Assembly: GCA_013398295.1 (NCBI GenBank)
Contig: VZSF01005687.1
Span: 849,550 to 913,549 of the forward strand
Length of the DNA: 64,000 nt
Direction of reading: 5' to 3'
DNA from: Chionis minor
Taxonomy: Eukaryota; Chordata; Aves; Charadriiformes; Chionididae
Below are positions 35,961 to 49,600 of the stretch, in pieces (the stretch's first letter is position 1; every line of letters begins with the position of its first letter). A program made the position numbers and the translations under genes. The notes beneath the pieces were generated by a model. That model ran no database searches and was not told the DNA's origin. It saw only the letters and a program-made list of their open reading frames with translations.

Positions 35961-37740
35961 TTCAGTTGGAAGGGACCTACAACGATCATCTAGCCCAACT
36001 GCATGACCACTTCAGGGTTGAACAAAAGTTAAAAGATGTTATTAAGGGCATTGTCCAAATGCCCCTTAAATACTGACAGGCTTGGGGCATTGACCCCCTC
36101 TCTAGGAAGCCTGTCCTAGTGTTTGATACCCTCTTGGTATAGAAATGCTTCATAAGATCCCGTCTAAACCTCCCCTGACACAGCTTTGAACCATTCCCAC
36201 ACATCCTATCACTGGATCCTAGGTAGAAGAGCTCAGGACCTCCCTGTCTACTTCCCCTCCTCAGGAAGCTGTAGAAAGCAATGAGGTTGCATTTCAGCTT
36301 CCTTTTCTCCATATTAGACAAACCCAAAGGCCTTTGCTGCTCCTCATAGGACATTCCTTCCAGCTTTTTTCCCCTCTGGACACATTCAAGGACCTTCACA
36401 TCCATCTTAAATTGTGGGGCCCAGAACTGCACACAGTGCTCCAGGTGAGGCCACACCAAGGCTGAACACAGCAGGATAATCACCTCTTTTGACTGGCTGG
36501 TTATATTGTGTTTGTTGCCCCCAGGATGTGGTTTAGCCCTCTCAGCTGCCAGGGCACACTGCTGACTCCTGCTGAGCGTACTGTCAACCAGCACCCCCAC
36601 ATCCCTTTCTGCAGGGCCGCTCTCCAGCCATTCCACTCCCAATTTATACTTGTGTCTGGTGTTATCCCCTCCTAAGTGCAAAATCTGGCATTTTGGCTTC
36701 TTAAATTTCATCCCATTAATCATAGCCCAATGCTCTAATCTATCTAGATCCCTCTGCAAAGCCTTTTGTCCCTCAAGACAGTCAAGAGCACCTCCCAGTT
36801 TGGTATCATCAGCAAACTAGTCACGGTGCATTCAACTCCTTCATACAGATTGTTGGTAAATATATTGAACAGAACTGGCCCTTGAATTGAACTCTGAGTA
36901 GAACCACTGGTGATCAGTTGCCAGTCAGGCGTAGGCCTGTTCACTACAACCCTTTGAGCTCTGCTCTTCAGCCACTTCTTCACCCAGTACACCGTGAAGC
37001 TGCTCATCCCACAGATGGACAACTTGTCCAGAAGGATGATGTGAGGGACAGTATCAAAAGCCTTACAAAAATCCAGAAAACTACATCTACCACCTTCCCT
37101 TCATCCATTGGGTGGGTGACCTTATCATAGAAGGATATCAAATTAGTTAGACAGGATCTTCCCTTTGTGAACCCGTGTTGACCGTGCCTGATGATTGCAC
37201 TAGTCTTTAAATGTCTTTTAATAGTACTCAGTATAATCTTCTCCATGACTTTTCCAGGAACTGAATTTAGACTAACAGGTCTGCAGTTCTCTGGGTCTTC
37301 CCTCATGTCCTTTTTTGTAGATTGGAATAACGTTGTCTGTCTTCCAGTCAGCAAGGACTTCCTCAGACTCCCAAGACCTTTGGTAGATGATTGAGATGGC
37401 TCCTGCCCTAAGATCCGTTAGCTCCTTCAGTACTCTGGGGTGGATCCCATCAGGCCCCATGGATTTGTGAAGATTCAGCTGCTACAGCTGGTCCCTTACA
37501 ATTTCAGTGTTCACAAATGGAAAGCCACTGTTTCTACACTGATGCAGGGGACCAAGCAGCTCAAGGTCTATCAATATCATTAAAGACTAAGGCAAAAAAC
37601 ACATTGAATGTCTCAGCTTTTTCTTCATCTTATTTTACAAAATAAGCAACAGCAAATTCTATTCTTACCAAAGAATCTATTCCGTTTTCTTTTTTTTTTT
37701 AACATACTCCACCAATGGGTCATATGACCTTTATACCATT
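35961..37740 (-). mobile_element. CR1 LINE, longest copy, most of the RT domain
   Basis: The 3' end is at 35961 (plus strand TTCAGTTGGAAGGGACC). It continues through 3'UTR, ORF2 C-terminus (KKPKCQILHLGG, AERDVGVLVD, VWPHLEHCVQFWAPQF), the catalytic box and the upstream RT segment GPDGIHPRVLKEL near 37440. The sequence still fits CR1 to about 37740, just before the AAAAAG array. The catalytic box FADDTKLGGA is intact at 36787-36816 but is directly preceded by an in-frame TAG. The reading frame moves among at least three registers, so the copy is dead. At about 1.8 kb it is the longest CR1 here. Confidence 0.93.
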
Positions 37741-37775
37741 AGAGTCTATCCTCTGTCACTGCTGTCTGTAACACC

Positions 37776-37895
37776 TAAAAAAGAAAAAGAAAAAGAAAAA
37801 GAAAAAGAAAAAGAAAAAGAAAAAGAAAAAGAAAAAGAAAAAGAAAAAGAAAAAGAAAAAGAAAAAAGAAAAAAAAACCAAGACAAATGTTCATG
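37776..37895. repeat. AAAAAG hexanucleotide array, left copy
   Basis: About fifteen AAAAAG units, then a degenerate A-rich end and ACCAAGACAAATGTTCATG before the N. The right copy after the N ends in nearly the same 3' flank, so the true repeat number cannot be read from this assembly. The KEKEKE-type open frames seen here are artefacts. Confidence 0.9.
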
Positions 37896-37896
37896 N
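37896..37896. other. Single-N assembly join
   Basis: One undetermined base between two versions of the same AAAAAG array end. It has the same character as the join at 30209. Confidence 0.9.
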
Positions 37897-37965
37897 AAAA
37901 AGAAAAAGAAAAAGAAAAAGAAAAAGAAAAAGAAAAAAGAAAAAAAAACCACGACAAATGTTCAT
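37897..37965. repeat. AAAAAG hexanucleotide array, right copy
   Basis: Seven or so AAAAAG units followed by A-rich end and ACCACGACAAATGTTCATG, which differs from the left copy flank by one base (AAG versus ACG). It is contiguous with the unique sequence to the right. Confidence 0.9.
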
Positions 37966-38984
37966 GGATTCTTTATCACCCTTTTGGTATCTGTGGTCAA
38001 TCAGTTCCAGCATGCCTACTTTTCTTTTCTTTTTCTCACTCCGTGAAAAGGACAGTCTCACTGCTCTCAGTGACTTGTGCTTAACTTTTGGCAACGTAGT
38101 TTCTTACTGCCTGTTCCACCTAGATCACAAACAGTTTAACTCTCCTCCTGGAGACTCCTCCAGCAGCACAAAGTTGCACAAAGATGGTAGAAAACTCCAT
38201 CTCCAACTGTCTTTAGGAATTAATCAGGTGCATAACCTTTGGCCATGGACCATCCTGGCACGACTTTGTTGCCAAAAAAGCAACACAGTCAGTTAGGCGT
38301 GACGTAGAAGCTTAAGACTGGAAGGAGCATTAAATCCGGTTCCCTTTTACTTAAGGAAAAAATTTACTATCATTCCATTCCCACAATTATCATATAATCC
38401 AATTTCTTCTCAGCCTTCATTTTGGTAGGCTAAACAGGCCAAGATCTTAGACTTTGTCCGCATCTGAGTCCCATTGCCAAGCTGGGTAGCCGCAAGCCAG
38501 GTCTGACCCAGGACCCACGTAAAAGCCTTCACACAGCATTGTGCTAGAGTTACTACACCCTGCAGAGAGGCTGGGCATGTTATCTTGGACACAACTCTGC
38601 TCTGTGGCTCTGATGAACGTTGCTGGAGTGATTTGTAAGGAGACTACCCCAGATGGTGCCCTGCCAGGAGCTTTGGACCTCCTAAACATGTACCCAGGGA
38701 TGGGCAGGGGAGGAGCCAGTGCATCCCAGTCAGATGGGAGGTAGCTGCTGCCTCCACTGAAAAAGCGTGCAAGCCCACAGCTGGCCGTCTCGCATGTGCC
38801 AGACTTTCCTTGGGAAGGGTCATCTAGTAAGAATCTGGCTGCAAGCCAGACTGATTTTCCTGAGAGACGGTACGTGGCCCTCAAGCATGGAGAATCATAG
38901 TTGCGGGTCATCAACAGGTGCTCTTAAAACATTGTTATCTTTCTCAGTCAATGATTTCTACTGAAAATATTGAGATTGGCACAA
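37966..38984. other. Unclassified sequence with a GC-richer patch
   Basis: The first 450 bases are ordinary; the stretch near 38309-38330 faintly recalls a CR1 end. From about 38440 to 38900 the sequence is richer in G and C than its neighbours and stays open for 155 codons on the minus strand and 67 on the plus. I recognise no protein or repeat family in it. Confidence 0.45.
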
Positions 38985-39450
38985 CATAGATCCTTTATGA
39001 ATGCCTCTAGTAACTTCCCATCAGCCTCAGAATTCCCTTTTAAACAAAACTCATGAATTTCTCTTTTTGGCCAGTTCCTTACTCACCTTGCAATTTTTCG
39101 TCTAATTCCCATTTATTTCAGTTTAACTAATAATTTCCTATATGGCAGCGTATCAAATGCTTTACTGAAATCCAGATAGATCTACTGTATTTCTCTAGTC
39201 TAAAAATCCATTTTTATTAAAGAAAAATATTGGGCTAAACTTCAAGATCATTCTCTGGTAACCTTATATTGCATTTTATCCTATTTTCCTTTTACTTGCA
39301 TGTGCTTAATTAGTTTTCCTTTAAAATTAGTCATCAGTCTTTTAATACAATTCAGGCTATGCTAATATATTTGACATTACCCAGAACTTTTTTCCCCCTT
39401 TTTTCTGTTCTCTATTTGCATAATACTACCAATTAATTTATTAAATATCC
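38985..39450 (-). mobile_element. Ancient CR1 fragment, RT region
   Basis: The plus strand contains 'gtatcaaatgctttactgaaatccagatagatctac' at about 39148-39185, the well-known mirror of the CR1 RT segment, with weaker but colinear similarity on both sides ('ggccagttccttactcaccttgcaatttttcg' upstream). No open frame survives and no 3' end is present. This is a deeply diverged internal fragment. Confidence 0.7.
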
Positions 39451-42400
39451 TTGTTAATTGGATCTGAAATGATACCACCTTCACTGCTTTGGCTAGAACT
39501 TAAGCTCAATGAGTTTTCCTTCCATCTCAAGTTCCTTCATTTCCACTTTAGCCCTTTCAGACTTAGCTGTGCTGCCTTCAGACCCACATTCTACATCACT
39601 GTCTTTATTAAAAACAGAGAGTCCTTGTTTCACAGATTGTGGTGGAGTCTGGTCCAGTCCCTGCTGACCCTAAGACCAGGCAACCACAAAGCCATCTTAT
39701 GACATCTCCAGTTCCAAGTGATTGTGTTCTGAGAGGTTTGGTACCCTCACCATGTGGGATTTTACTTGCTGTTTATACATGTCTTACTGGGATTGCTTAT
39801 TCAGAACATTGTACACCTCTGGCGTGTAACACATGTTGGGTTGGTTGAGAGCATTATATTTCTCACTGTTTTAAAATCGCAAATAATTTAGAGTTGTCTG
39901 CATTCATGAAAGTGTGAGTATATAGGAAAAGTTGATATTGTCTGAAGTTGTGTGTTGATCTTGGAATAATACATAACACTGGCAATAATTTCCATATCCT
40001 AAATATCAGACTGATAAGAGAGCTCTTAAGAAAGCACAGTACCACAACTTTATGGCAGCCGTATAAGTAAATCACATGTGAACTTGTTGTTCTTGAAAAG
40101 GCCAAAGAGCTCTTAAATTCTGGATTTCTTTCAGATTAAGAAACAAAAACCAAAACAAATCTTCTTGTTCTTTGTTCCTTATTGACTAGATAATAGGCGG
40201 TTATTTTGAAATGACTTTGTGCAGTTATTATTATTGGAAGGCTCTTTTCTACAACACAGACTTCAGAGTCTGCAAAACAGCCTAACAGTTCTCAACCTTT
40301 TACACTGGAAATAGATTTTTCTTGAAAAAGAAACCAAAACAAACTCCAAGATCAAACAAGCCCAAACATTCAGTAACCTTTTGGCCCACATCTTCCAAAG
40401 CACCTGCAGTGATACCTGAAGAAAAAAGTAAAAATCAGATCCTTTGCAGGATTCTCAACATAGGCTGTTACCGAGCCTTTGTGAGAAAATGAACACAAGC
40501 ACAAACACACACATCTAAGCAGGAGGGGCCAAAGGAGCAGGTTACCCTGACAATAAAGTCATGTTAGCCAAATGTGACCTAATTTCTCCACGGAACAATC
40601 CAGGCAGGATTGCTTCCAAGGGATTTGCTTACACAGAGAAAAATCCTCCTTTTGGTGTCTTCTTCACACTATTTATTTTTTTGGAGGAGGGGATTGTTTA
40701 TTGTTTAGTTTATTGAAATTAGCAGCCCAAACATTAACACTGTCTTCAATAAGTTATAATGTAGTTGTTTACCCACTTTTCCAAAGTACATTAGTTTGAC
40801 TGTAAAAGCCCATATTTAGTCAGCACAAGTGCCCTTAAGCTCAACTCGCATTTAAAGTTCTGTTGTTCTAGGGACAATACAGACACATGTCAGGGCATGG
40901 ACTTTCCCCTAAATCACTTGCAATATGTAAAAATTCCAGTCAAGATAAATCCAGATCAGAGCATGCAAAGAAATAGTAAAGAAGGGGATGTTATCTGAGC
41001 CAGATCTGTATATGTTAGAATGATTTATTGGCCTATTTTTGCACTCTGAAATGTAGAAATAACATAAATATGCAGGAAATAGGCTAGGAATAAGTATGGC
41101 AAGTTAATACTCTCCTCAAGCTGTCATTCTATTAGCTTGACAAATTATGAGAAGTAAAATACTGGGGGAAAGTCTAAACTTGTAAGAGGTCATTTGGATT
41201 AATCTAGAAGTGATATTTTTCCCATTTATATAAAATACCCACTGTACATCAACTGGTTAGGGGCACTACACCACTACGAGTGCTGCCCTTTGGACAAGAT
41301 ACTAAAAACATAGGGTTTAGGGTTTTTTTCTCTCTGTAAGATCATTTTACAAAGAGGGAGAGGTTAGCAAGGATCTGGGAAGGTGTTGTCCACTCCTCAT
41401 ATTGACCCTCTCTTCCCACTTGATAGTCAAACTGTGTATATTTAAAGAGTATTTGTTCCCATCTTAAATGCACTTTCAAATATTGAATAATTTTATGGCA
41501 GATACAGCTATGACTGTATCCTGTATGAATTTTGTCCAGTAGAGGACAATTACAGTAATGGCCACATTCAGTACTATGCAGAAATTATAGCAATCTGTAT
41601 ACAAAATGCAAACTATAATTATATGCCAAATGTAAACAAAAGATTCAGACATTACAGGGATGATGTGCATGCATGACTTGTTTCTGTAGGGTCTCTTTCA
41701 CCATTTGCCTAGAAACTCAGAGTGCACGCATATAACTGAGCTGTAACTATTACATGTTACTTTTATGATTAAAATTTAAGAGTCCATACTACTGACTGGT
41801 AAGGTATTAGGACACTGTGTCAATATAAATGTATCTAAGTCATGCTAGTGTATATCCATTGTCTAAACAAAGTTCTATAAGTCTCCTGGGTGAAAACTCA
41901 AATATAGAGAGCCTTAAAAACTCTGAAACAAAACTTGTCTCTGGAGGTTTTTTATGCATGCCCGTGCGTGATTTGACACCATCCTTGGCTGCTGTTGAAG
42001 AAGTTTCCAGAATCTGCTGGGAGTTACTTTATTTCCTGAAAACTCATTTAACAGCACTATTTGTGGGGCATTATCAGGTATCCAAACCCATATAATTACC
42101 GCTTTCACCATTTGTTTCAGGATGAGTAGAAGCAGGGTGACTAGGTGCCACAGACAACCTCAGAACAATGCTGGGTTATGGACTAGTTACTTCGGGGCAT
42201 TTTCACCAGCAGGCTTTGTGGAAGAAGTATGGACACCAACAATGCAACATGCTGATGCCCACAGAGTAAGAGGACTTTCAAGTGCAGCAGGATAGAAGGT
42301 GCAACTGATAGAAGACAATTTTTTCAAGAAAGACAACATTTAGGAATATACCATAAAATTGAGAGATGGAGGGAAATGAGATCTGCAATACAGGCACTGT

Positions 42401-45400
42401 TGCAAAACAATGGCTAACCAGTTTAACATGGAGAACACCAAGGAGAGACCAAAAAGGATGTGAAAGAGGAGGAGTTCAACTAGTTTGCCTAAACAGTTAT
42501 CTACAACGATTTGAGACCCCCTAAAGTGTCTGGGACATCTTCAAAAAATGGACAACTAAATCATAGAAGACACAGGAGATACAAATCAACAGCTGGGTGC
42601 TGGACAGCATACTCCAATACCACTAGATGATACTTCTTGGACCATCAAACTGAACCCAAAATTCCTAGTGCACTGGGGGTAGGGTATGGTTTTGGAGCGC
42701 TGCAAGGATCTTGAAAATTTAACTTTGCCTCACTGAGCCTTTTTACTGAACAGAGTTAGAAGTTCATAAAACCAACGAGGATGTATAAAATATTCTGCTC
42801 TAAAATTTTTTTGTTCCCTAATTCTTTCTGGTGCCAATACCTGCCTACACTATACTCTCAAATATTGACCATGGACAGTTTCTCTTCCCAAAGTCTATAT
42901 CCACTGATGCTCATCAGTGGAACTTTGTTCCGATACAGTAGTCAGCACTGCTACTCCTCATATTTTCCATGCCATTCTCCCTTTCTCTCAGCCCTAGTCC
43001 TTCACTTGAAAGCAATGATCCAACCTAGTCTTACCTCACATTGCATTTCAGAACTTTGTCCCTTCCTTTCCTTTCAGAACAAAAAAAATGCCTACACATA
43101 TCGTAACTCATCTTGTTGTCTAAAGTATTGATTTTAATTCTTTGGCAAATTTAATTTGCCCCTTGCTGTCTATATATCCTGCAATTACCGAAACATATTC
43201 TACCATGCATTGTGGAGATGGGGTTTGGACAGCTTAAACCTGATTTAGACACTGTTTGTTGTAAGGTTTTCCTTCCCTATGTTAACAATTGCCTGTTTGC
43301 TATTTGGCTTTTAAGGTCATGGAGAAAGTTCAAGATGCTAATCCTTGTTTAAGCAGCCCTCCATCATTCAGCACTGGCTTGCATCTCCAACCTTCATCTC
43401 ATTTCTCAGGTCCAGCCAAGCTATTCAGTTCAAAGTCCAAGATATATACGTAAATGTTACCCTCACAGCACTTCAGCACTGTTACATATCAGGAGCTGAT
43501 TACCATCCCAAGTATGCGAGCCGAGGTTTAGGACTGATCCAAACTCTGTCTCTGCTACTTCAAAATCAAACCAAATCATCCGCAACCAAACAAGTGTCAC
43601 TATGGACCTTTTTCCATGCTACCTGACACCAGGAGATCTGTCAGTTAAAGCTCAGTAGCACTCAGAGATTCTGTCTGTACCGAGAAAATTAACAGAGAGT
43701 ACAAGGGATCACAGCAAAGGCCCATTGATATCTGTATCCACTGGTAATGGGCCAGATCTTCTACTGTGTTAAGGGCAAAAGAGTCCACACTATAAATGTT
43801 AGACAGACAGGTCAAAGATCCATTTGTTTTGCTGTGATTTTCCCAGGCTTGATGTCTTCTCCAGTCTTCCTGACTACACCCATTATCTGTTCCAGCAATT
43901 GGCCTACCGCACAGGATGAATTTTATGTGATAGAAGCTTTTGGTGAATCAGATGTTTTCCCATAAACATGCAGTTTTTCAATCTAGAATTTCTTAAGGGA
44001 AACTATTGCTATAAAGCAGAAAGATATTGAAATCATTATGTGCTCCACGTTTCACAATGGCAGAGCATTTGCTTGTAAATAGTTTGCTTTTACAGAAAGA
44101 AACTGAGCCTCTTTTGTTTGCTTATCCTCATTTGTTTGAAATGAGATCTCCGTTTGACATTGTGTCTCAAAAAAATGCACTTTAAATTTTTCATGCAGCT
44201 TGCTTCGTTTTGGAATACTGGCACTCACCTCTGCATTATGTTGGGAATTTTTGCCTTTTTTTGGCATCCTTAAATAAGTGTATTATGTCCAACTGCAGAT
44301 GGACTAGCTCCAATACAGCTCAAGAGTTGTTGTCTTATTTTCAGGTATTTCTGAGATCTGTTAAAGTCCCTTTAGCTCCCTTCTAACACAAGAAGCATTT
44401 TAGTACTGCGTCAGGTATTTTTCTTTCACAAGAGTTTTAAACAATGAAAGTCATGGGGGGAAGAAACTGGTGAGAAGCAAGCTTCCTAAAAATGAATCTG
44501 AGATTCAACTGGACTTTACATATATTTCAGAGGGATGTTTCAAAGATTGCATTTTGTCCCTCTCTCAAAATCTACGTTCTGCAGATTCCAAATCTTCCAT
44601 ACTCCTTCTGTGGCTCTATCTAATGCTTTGACCAGACACGTATGAAATTTAATGGTATTCAGTAATTAACTGACTATTCATCAGGGATTATTAGAAAGCT
44701 GGCAAATTTTGGTCAAGACCAAGGGCAGCATTTAGGAGTCCCAGGAAGTTTCATTTTTTGCATAAAGCAGGTCTACAGATATCCAGCCCACAGATCAGTA
44801 ACACATAGACAGAAATCTCAAAGTTTCTGCTGCTTAAATATTGTTTGATAGCACTTTCATGGCATTTGTTAAAGAGGGGAAAGTGCTTAGCCCTTCATTT
44901 GCTAATGCCATTCAACCATCTGCTATAAGCATTCCCCCAAGCAGGGCTACGGCGCAGGTACCTTGGCTGAACTGCCTTGTCATGAATGATGTAACAGATA
45001 GAGTGGGCTGCAGTGAAGTGCTCTGAGGGGATATCGTATCACACGCATTAGCAATTTTTCTTAATTTCAAAACTTGGTTCAATCCTTGTGGGTCATGGTC
45101 AATCTAGGTTGACAGGGCTGGTTTGTTTGAAGTTATTTAACATGCTAAGCAAGCAGGATCAGCTTTATGGATAAGATCAGGCAGTTTCACGGACTTGGGA
45201 AGAATTCTCACCACCTTGCTGACCTTTTGCTCAGAAGCTATGGTTACATTTCAAATATCTCACTCCAAATTATTTCCAGTTTTCTGAATTTATTTATTCA
45301 AGCATTGCATTCCAGAAATTCTAGTTCCTTGGCATTTAAGCCATGGGATAACTGGTTTAAAGTGCCTTAATTTGCTTTGGAGAAAAGTTTCCTATAGGTT

Positions 45401-46601
45401 GTATACACCTTTGTCCACAAAATCTCACACTAAAATCAGAGCAAGTAGAAAGCAGCAAAAATATTTTTGTGGATTAAAGCCCACAGACTTGACAAAGCTC
45501 TTTCATTTCCCAGTTCTATAGTAATTCCTCTGTCTTATTCATGATCGTGAAAGGATTTATACGATAGTGTTTTCTGTGGTAACAAGTGACAAAACACACC
45601 GGCTGACAAGAACCCTTGCTCATCTGCATTACTGTGACTCCCTACTTCCATACTTCTCAGTCCAGAAAATAGTGGGACAATTACAACAGCTGTGGAAAGC
45701 CTTGGGGTTTTTTGCTCAGATCTGCTAAGTCTAATGCTAAAAAGGCTCCTTCTTACTTCCAACTTTTGACTTGTTCCCTCCTGCACCATTGTGCATGAAT
45801 AATATGTGCATCATGAGGGTGTGTTTCAAGGGAAATGCACTACTTGGCAATCAAGGAGGAAGCACATACTGTGCTTAATGATTAGCTGGCATTTAACCAC
45901 ACATAAATCTATTAAGGGATTAAAAATCTATCACTGTGCCAGCTACAGGAAAAGAAATACACAGCTGCAGAGACTACTTGGTGTGTGTACACACAGCCCC
46001 ATCCGGCCTTGCTGTGATTACACATACATGATCATTTTCCTGAGGCATTCTCTGAGAAAATGAGGTACAAATGTTTAATGCTGGATTATGTTTGCTAACA
46101 GAGGATAAAAAAACCCCAGAAGCAAAAGTTTAGGATAAGTAATAATAAACAGCTTGGTCAATAAGTAGAATGAGGCATTAGAACTATCTTTCCTTGCATC
46201 TCACACACACCGAAAAATGGCTGATGGTCTGTTATTCTGCGAGGTTGAACCACCCCCAGCTGACTGGCTCTTTTACCCCCAGTTAAACTTCTTCCTTAGC
46301 CTTTATTCCATTTATAAGTTTTCACCTTGGATAATTTGTTTTTAAATCTGAGTCACTGTGGAAAGAGTAAATTTATATTTTCTTTTGGTGTTGTTGAGGT
46401 TTTGGGGATGTTTTATGATTTAAAAGCTTTTTTCCTATTCCAAAATAATTTCCTGAGGTAAATCTGACCAGCTTGTATGCATCTGTGTGATTATTTCTTC
46501 ATTCACACACATATAGTTGTATATATTTGCCATTGTTTGCGTCTGTGCTTAAAGGTAAATGATGTATATAAAAATATATTTGTTATGAATGATCTGAATG
46601 A
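39451..46601. other. Unique non-coding sequence, no gene seen
   Basis: About 7.1 kb with no recognised gene, RNA or repeat family. Open frames reach 116 codons (42781-43131) in T-rich sequence and lack protein character. Bases near 40286-40302 weakly resemble a hAT terminus but have no partner. Confidence 0.55.
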
Positions 46602-46690
46602 ATCACAGCATCATTGAGACTGGAAATGTTGTTGGTCTTCTTTGCTGCAGGGACACATTGCTGGCAGCAAGGGATTCAAATGTCCCTTGT
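46602..46690 (-). mobile_element. CR1 scrap with internal deletion
   Basis: The plus strand starts like a CR1 3' end ('gaatcacagcatcattgagactggaa') and then jumps to an ORF2 segment ('atgttgttggtcttctttgctgcagggacacattgctgg'). The intervening several hundred bases of the element are missing. Short and diverged, but the two pieces are in the expected order. Confidence 0.6.
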
Positions 46691-49600
46691 GCCACTACTT
46701 CCCTTTAAGCATCTAAAGATTAAGGATTACTTTTAGCATCCTTTCTCCAGTCCTCCTCGCTGGCTGAGCACTAGAGACATCAGCTTTAGTACCTGGGATA
46801 TCATCTCAATGCATTCTCTACACATAGTTATCATGGGAATTACCATTACTACCATCACGACTTTGTAAAAAAAAAAAAAAAGAGGGGAAAAATCCCAAAA
46901 CAACATGAGTTATTACTCAATTGTCATTATTATATATGATTTTACCTTGATGAAAACAAAACCACATACAATAGGTTTTACAGGAAGTTGTTCACAACTC
47001 TTCCACTGTATGTTAGACTATACAGTGGGCAAGCATCAAGATTCACAAGGTCAGAAAGGGAAGAAGCAACAGAAAGCCTGGTTTTACGCGTTTGTTTAGG
47101 AAATCTGGTGGTGGTGGATTCTCATGTTCTAGGCCCTGCTCAATATAACATTTATAAGCAATGTTAGGAACACCAATGTGAAGCAAAACTATTCGAAAGA
47201 AGCAAAATTCAAGTATCTTCTTTAAATTCTACGTAATTGGGCAGAAAACATATGGTACACAAACATGGAAAGCTGTCCTTCCATAAATGTCAGTACACAA
47301 CCTGCATTCAACTATTTTAAAATGCAAGCTGCCTAAGAGAAACAGGGATGAGATAAAGACATACAACTGAAATGCTGATGTTGAGCCTAAGATAAAGTAT
47401 TTTTCCAGATAAAAGTCCCAGTCAAACTTGAATTCAGCAGGCCTAGTAATGGGTTTGGGAACATGTTTGTATTGCTAATTTGTACTGGACACCCAGATCT
47501 ATGTTATTTAATGTAATTTTCGGCAAAGTTAATAGGCTCTAAGCTATCAGAAGCAACGGCATGCTCATCTTATTCTGAAATAAAGATCTAAAATCAGTCA
47601 GAAGAGTCGTATACCAAAGGTGCCCACTTCTTTCCATTATGTGAAAAGGAAATGGGAAATCTTACAAGTAATAATAAGAAGAACGAGCTTTAACAGAACA
47701 AGCTTGAAATATTACAAGGCAGGATAGCATCTTGTGCAGCAGATTATGTCTTTAAGTTCTTGAAATACAATCATTTTCTGGCCAACATCTCCAATGAAAC
47801 TATTACAATTGGAATTAGAATTCTAACTCTTTTCAGCAACATCTGATAAAGATGGGTATCTTTCTTTTCAGAAGAACTTGAACCAGAAATATTTAACAGC
47901 CAAGAAAGAATGTAGTAGGCATTAAATGGAAGCACTGTCCAATTGCTTTCTAGAAGTTCCTTGTAATGATCTTTAACACGTTCCAGGTTTTTCTTAGGGA
48001 TACACAAAATCTGAAACAGCAGTTCAGGAGAAACAAGGTGACAATTCTTGCTAGCCTATGGTCAACATAGAACCCAAGGCATGAGAAAAAAATCCTTGGG
48101 TGGATTTGTAATCTGATCATTCCCAAATATCTACTGCATACTACATTCTGCACCCTACCGGACAAGACTGCTATCCTGCCAGTAGCAAAAGATTTACCTC
48201 TCAGTTCCACGTAGGGTTCCTCAGAAACATGTGAGTTCAGGCTCAACCCCAACTTCCATACTTCCCTCCCAGAGCAGGCTTGTACCCCTTCCAGCTCTAG
48301 CAGCTGGTTCAAGACTTTTGCCAGCCTTCATTTCAAGGCATGTTCCTTTTTTACCTCTGTAGTAGGAATTGTTTCAGATTGGCTTTATTTTACTTTTTTT
48401 AACATCTAGGCTACTCTGTGACTTCCCTGTTCAGCTGGCAAAACAGAAAAAACAGAAGTCTACTTCCAACCAGAGACTGAAGTCTACAAGTAAAGGTACT
48501 TCTTGTGGCTCTGAAAAAAGACTGTAGATTGTCTGCCTGGTGAGCTACAAGCCTCTCTGATGCAGAGGGGAGTAAGCAAACACATATCTCAGCAACAAAG
48601 ATTTAACAAAATAATTGTGAAGACAAAGGGAGGTTTGTCCTAACGGCCATTCTGATGGAGTAGAACGAGCATGGGAGGGAGGACACAGGAGTTATCGTAT
48701 ATCTTAAAATAAATTCATTACACTTGTTTGGCCCATGGTAATATATAGCAGGAAAGATTTTATATGGGTACTTCACTGTTAAAATTCGAGATCATCCAAA
48801 ATGTATTATTTCCTCAATAATAATGTGAGTTACAGCACACTTTATTGTTTCCCCTGTATACTTAATATTATAGCATAAGATTGCATTGCAAATACAATGG
48901 AGTTACACTGCATTTGGCTTAATATTCACAATAAGTCGTGTTGAAGACAATTATCTCTCAAGAGACTATAGCTTATTTAACTGAAGTTTTGCAGGTGGGA
49001 TCCAAACATATGGTCAGCACTCTGAAAGCTGTTGTTGAAACGCAGAAAACTTGACAGACTGAATGAGGTGCCCCATACCGGCACACTGACTGGAATATCT
49101 GCAGGTTCAAGCTGACAAGAGAATAATAAATTACAAACTGAAGTGCCAAGAGCATTATGCTCACTCTTTTTTTTCTTTTTCTTTGTGTTTTCCTTCTGAG
49201 TGCAGGTTTCACTGCTGTTCCCCAAGAATGCTAAAATGCTAGCAGAAAGAATTTGCTGGTTCAGGTTCCTGGATAACAATTCACTTTGGTGAAAACTGTT
49301 TACCCTGGCAAGAGGTCTTTGATTTTCCAACTATTGCTAACACGTGCAGCCAAAGTCTGAACCAACAGATACTTTGTGTTTAATATTCCCAAAGAAAGTA
49401 AACAAATAAGTACAAATGACTGTTGCTCCAAACATCAGTTCACAATACATGGCCCCATTGATTTGAGTCAACAGATACTCACATAAAGTGTTTAGTCCCA
49501 TAACATGCAGCAAAATTCTCTTTTTATCATCAAATGGCACCTTATTTGGCTGCAATGATTGCAAATTATTCCTCTTTCTTTAACATCAAACTGGAGAAAT

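Noticed and set aside
37746..38094. Several open frames rich in Lys-Glu or Phe-Ser
   Set aside because: They are translations of the AAAAAG array and span an undetermined base; not genes.
40286..40302. CAGTTCTCAACCTTTT, similar to a hAT/Charlie terminus
   Set aside because: No matching inverted terminus, no 8-bp target duplication and no internal similarity recognised nearby.
42781..43131. 116-codon plus-strand open frame rich in Ser, Phe and Leu
   Set aside because: Driven by T/C-rich composition; no protein similarity recognised.
45070..45095. GGTTCAATCC, which matches a tRNA B-box
   Set aside because: The flanking bases do not form a T-stem, and there is no A-box or acceptor stem at the right distance.
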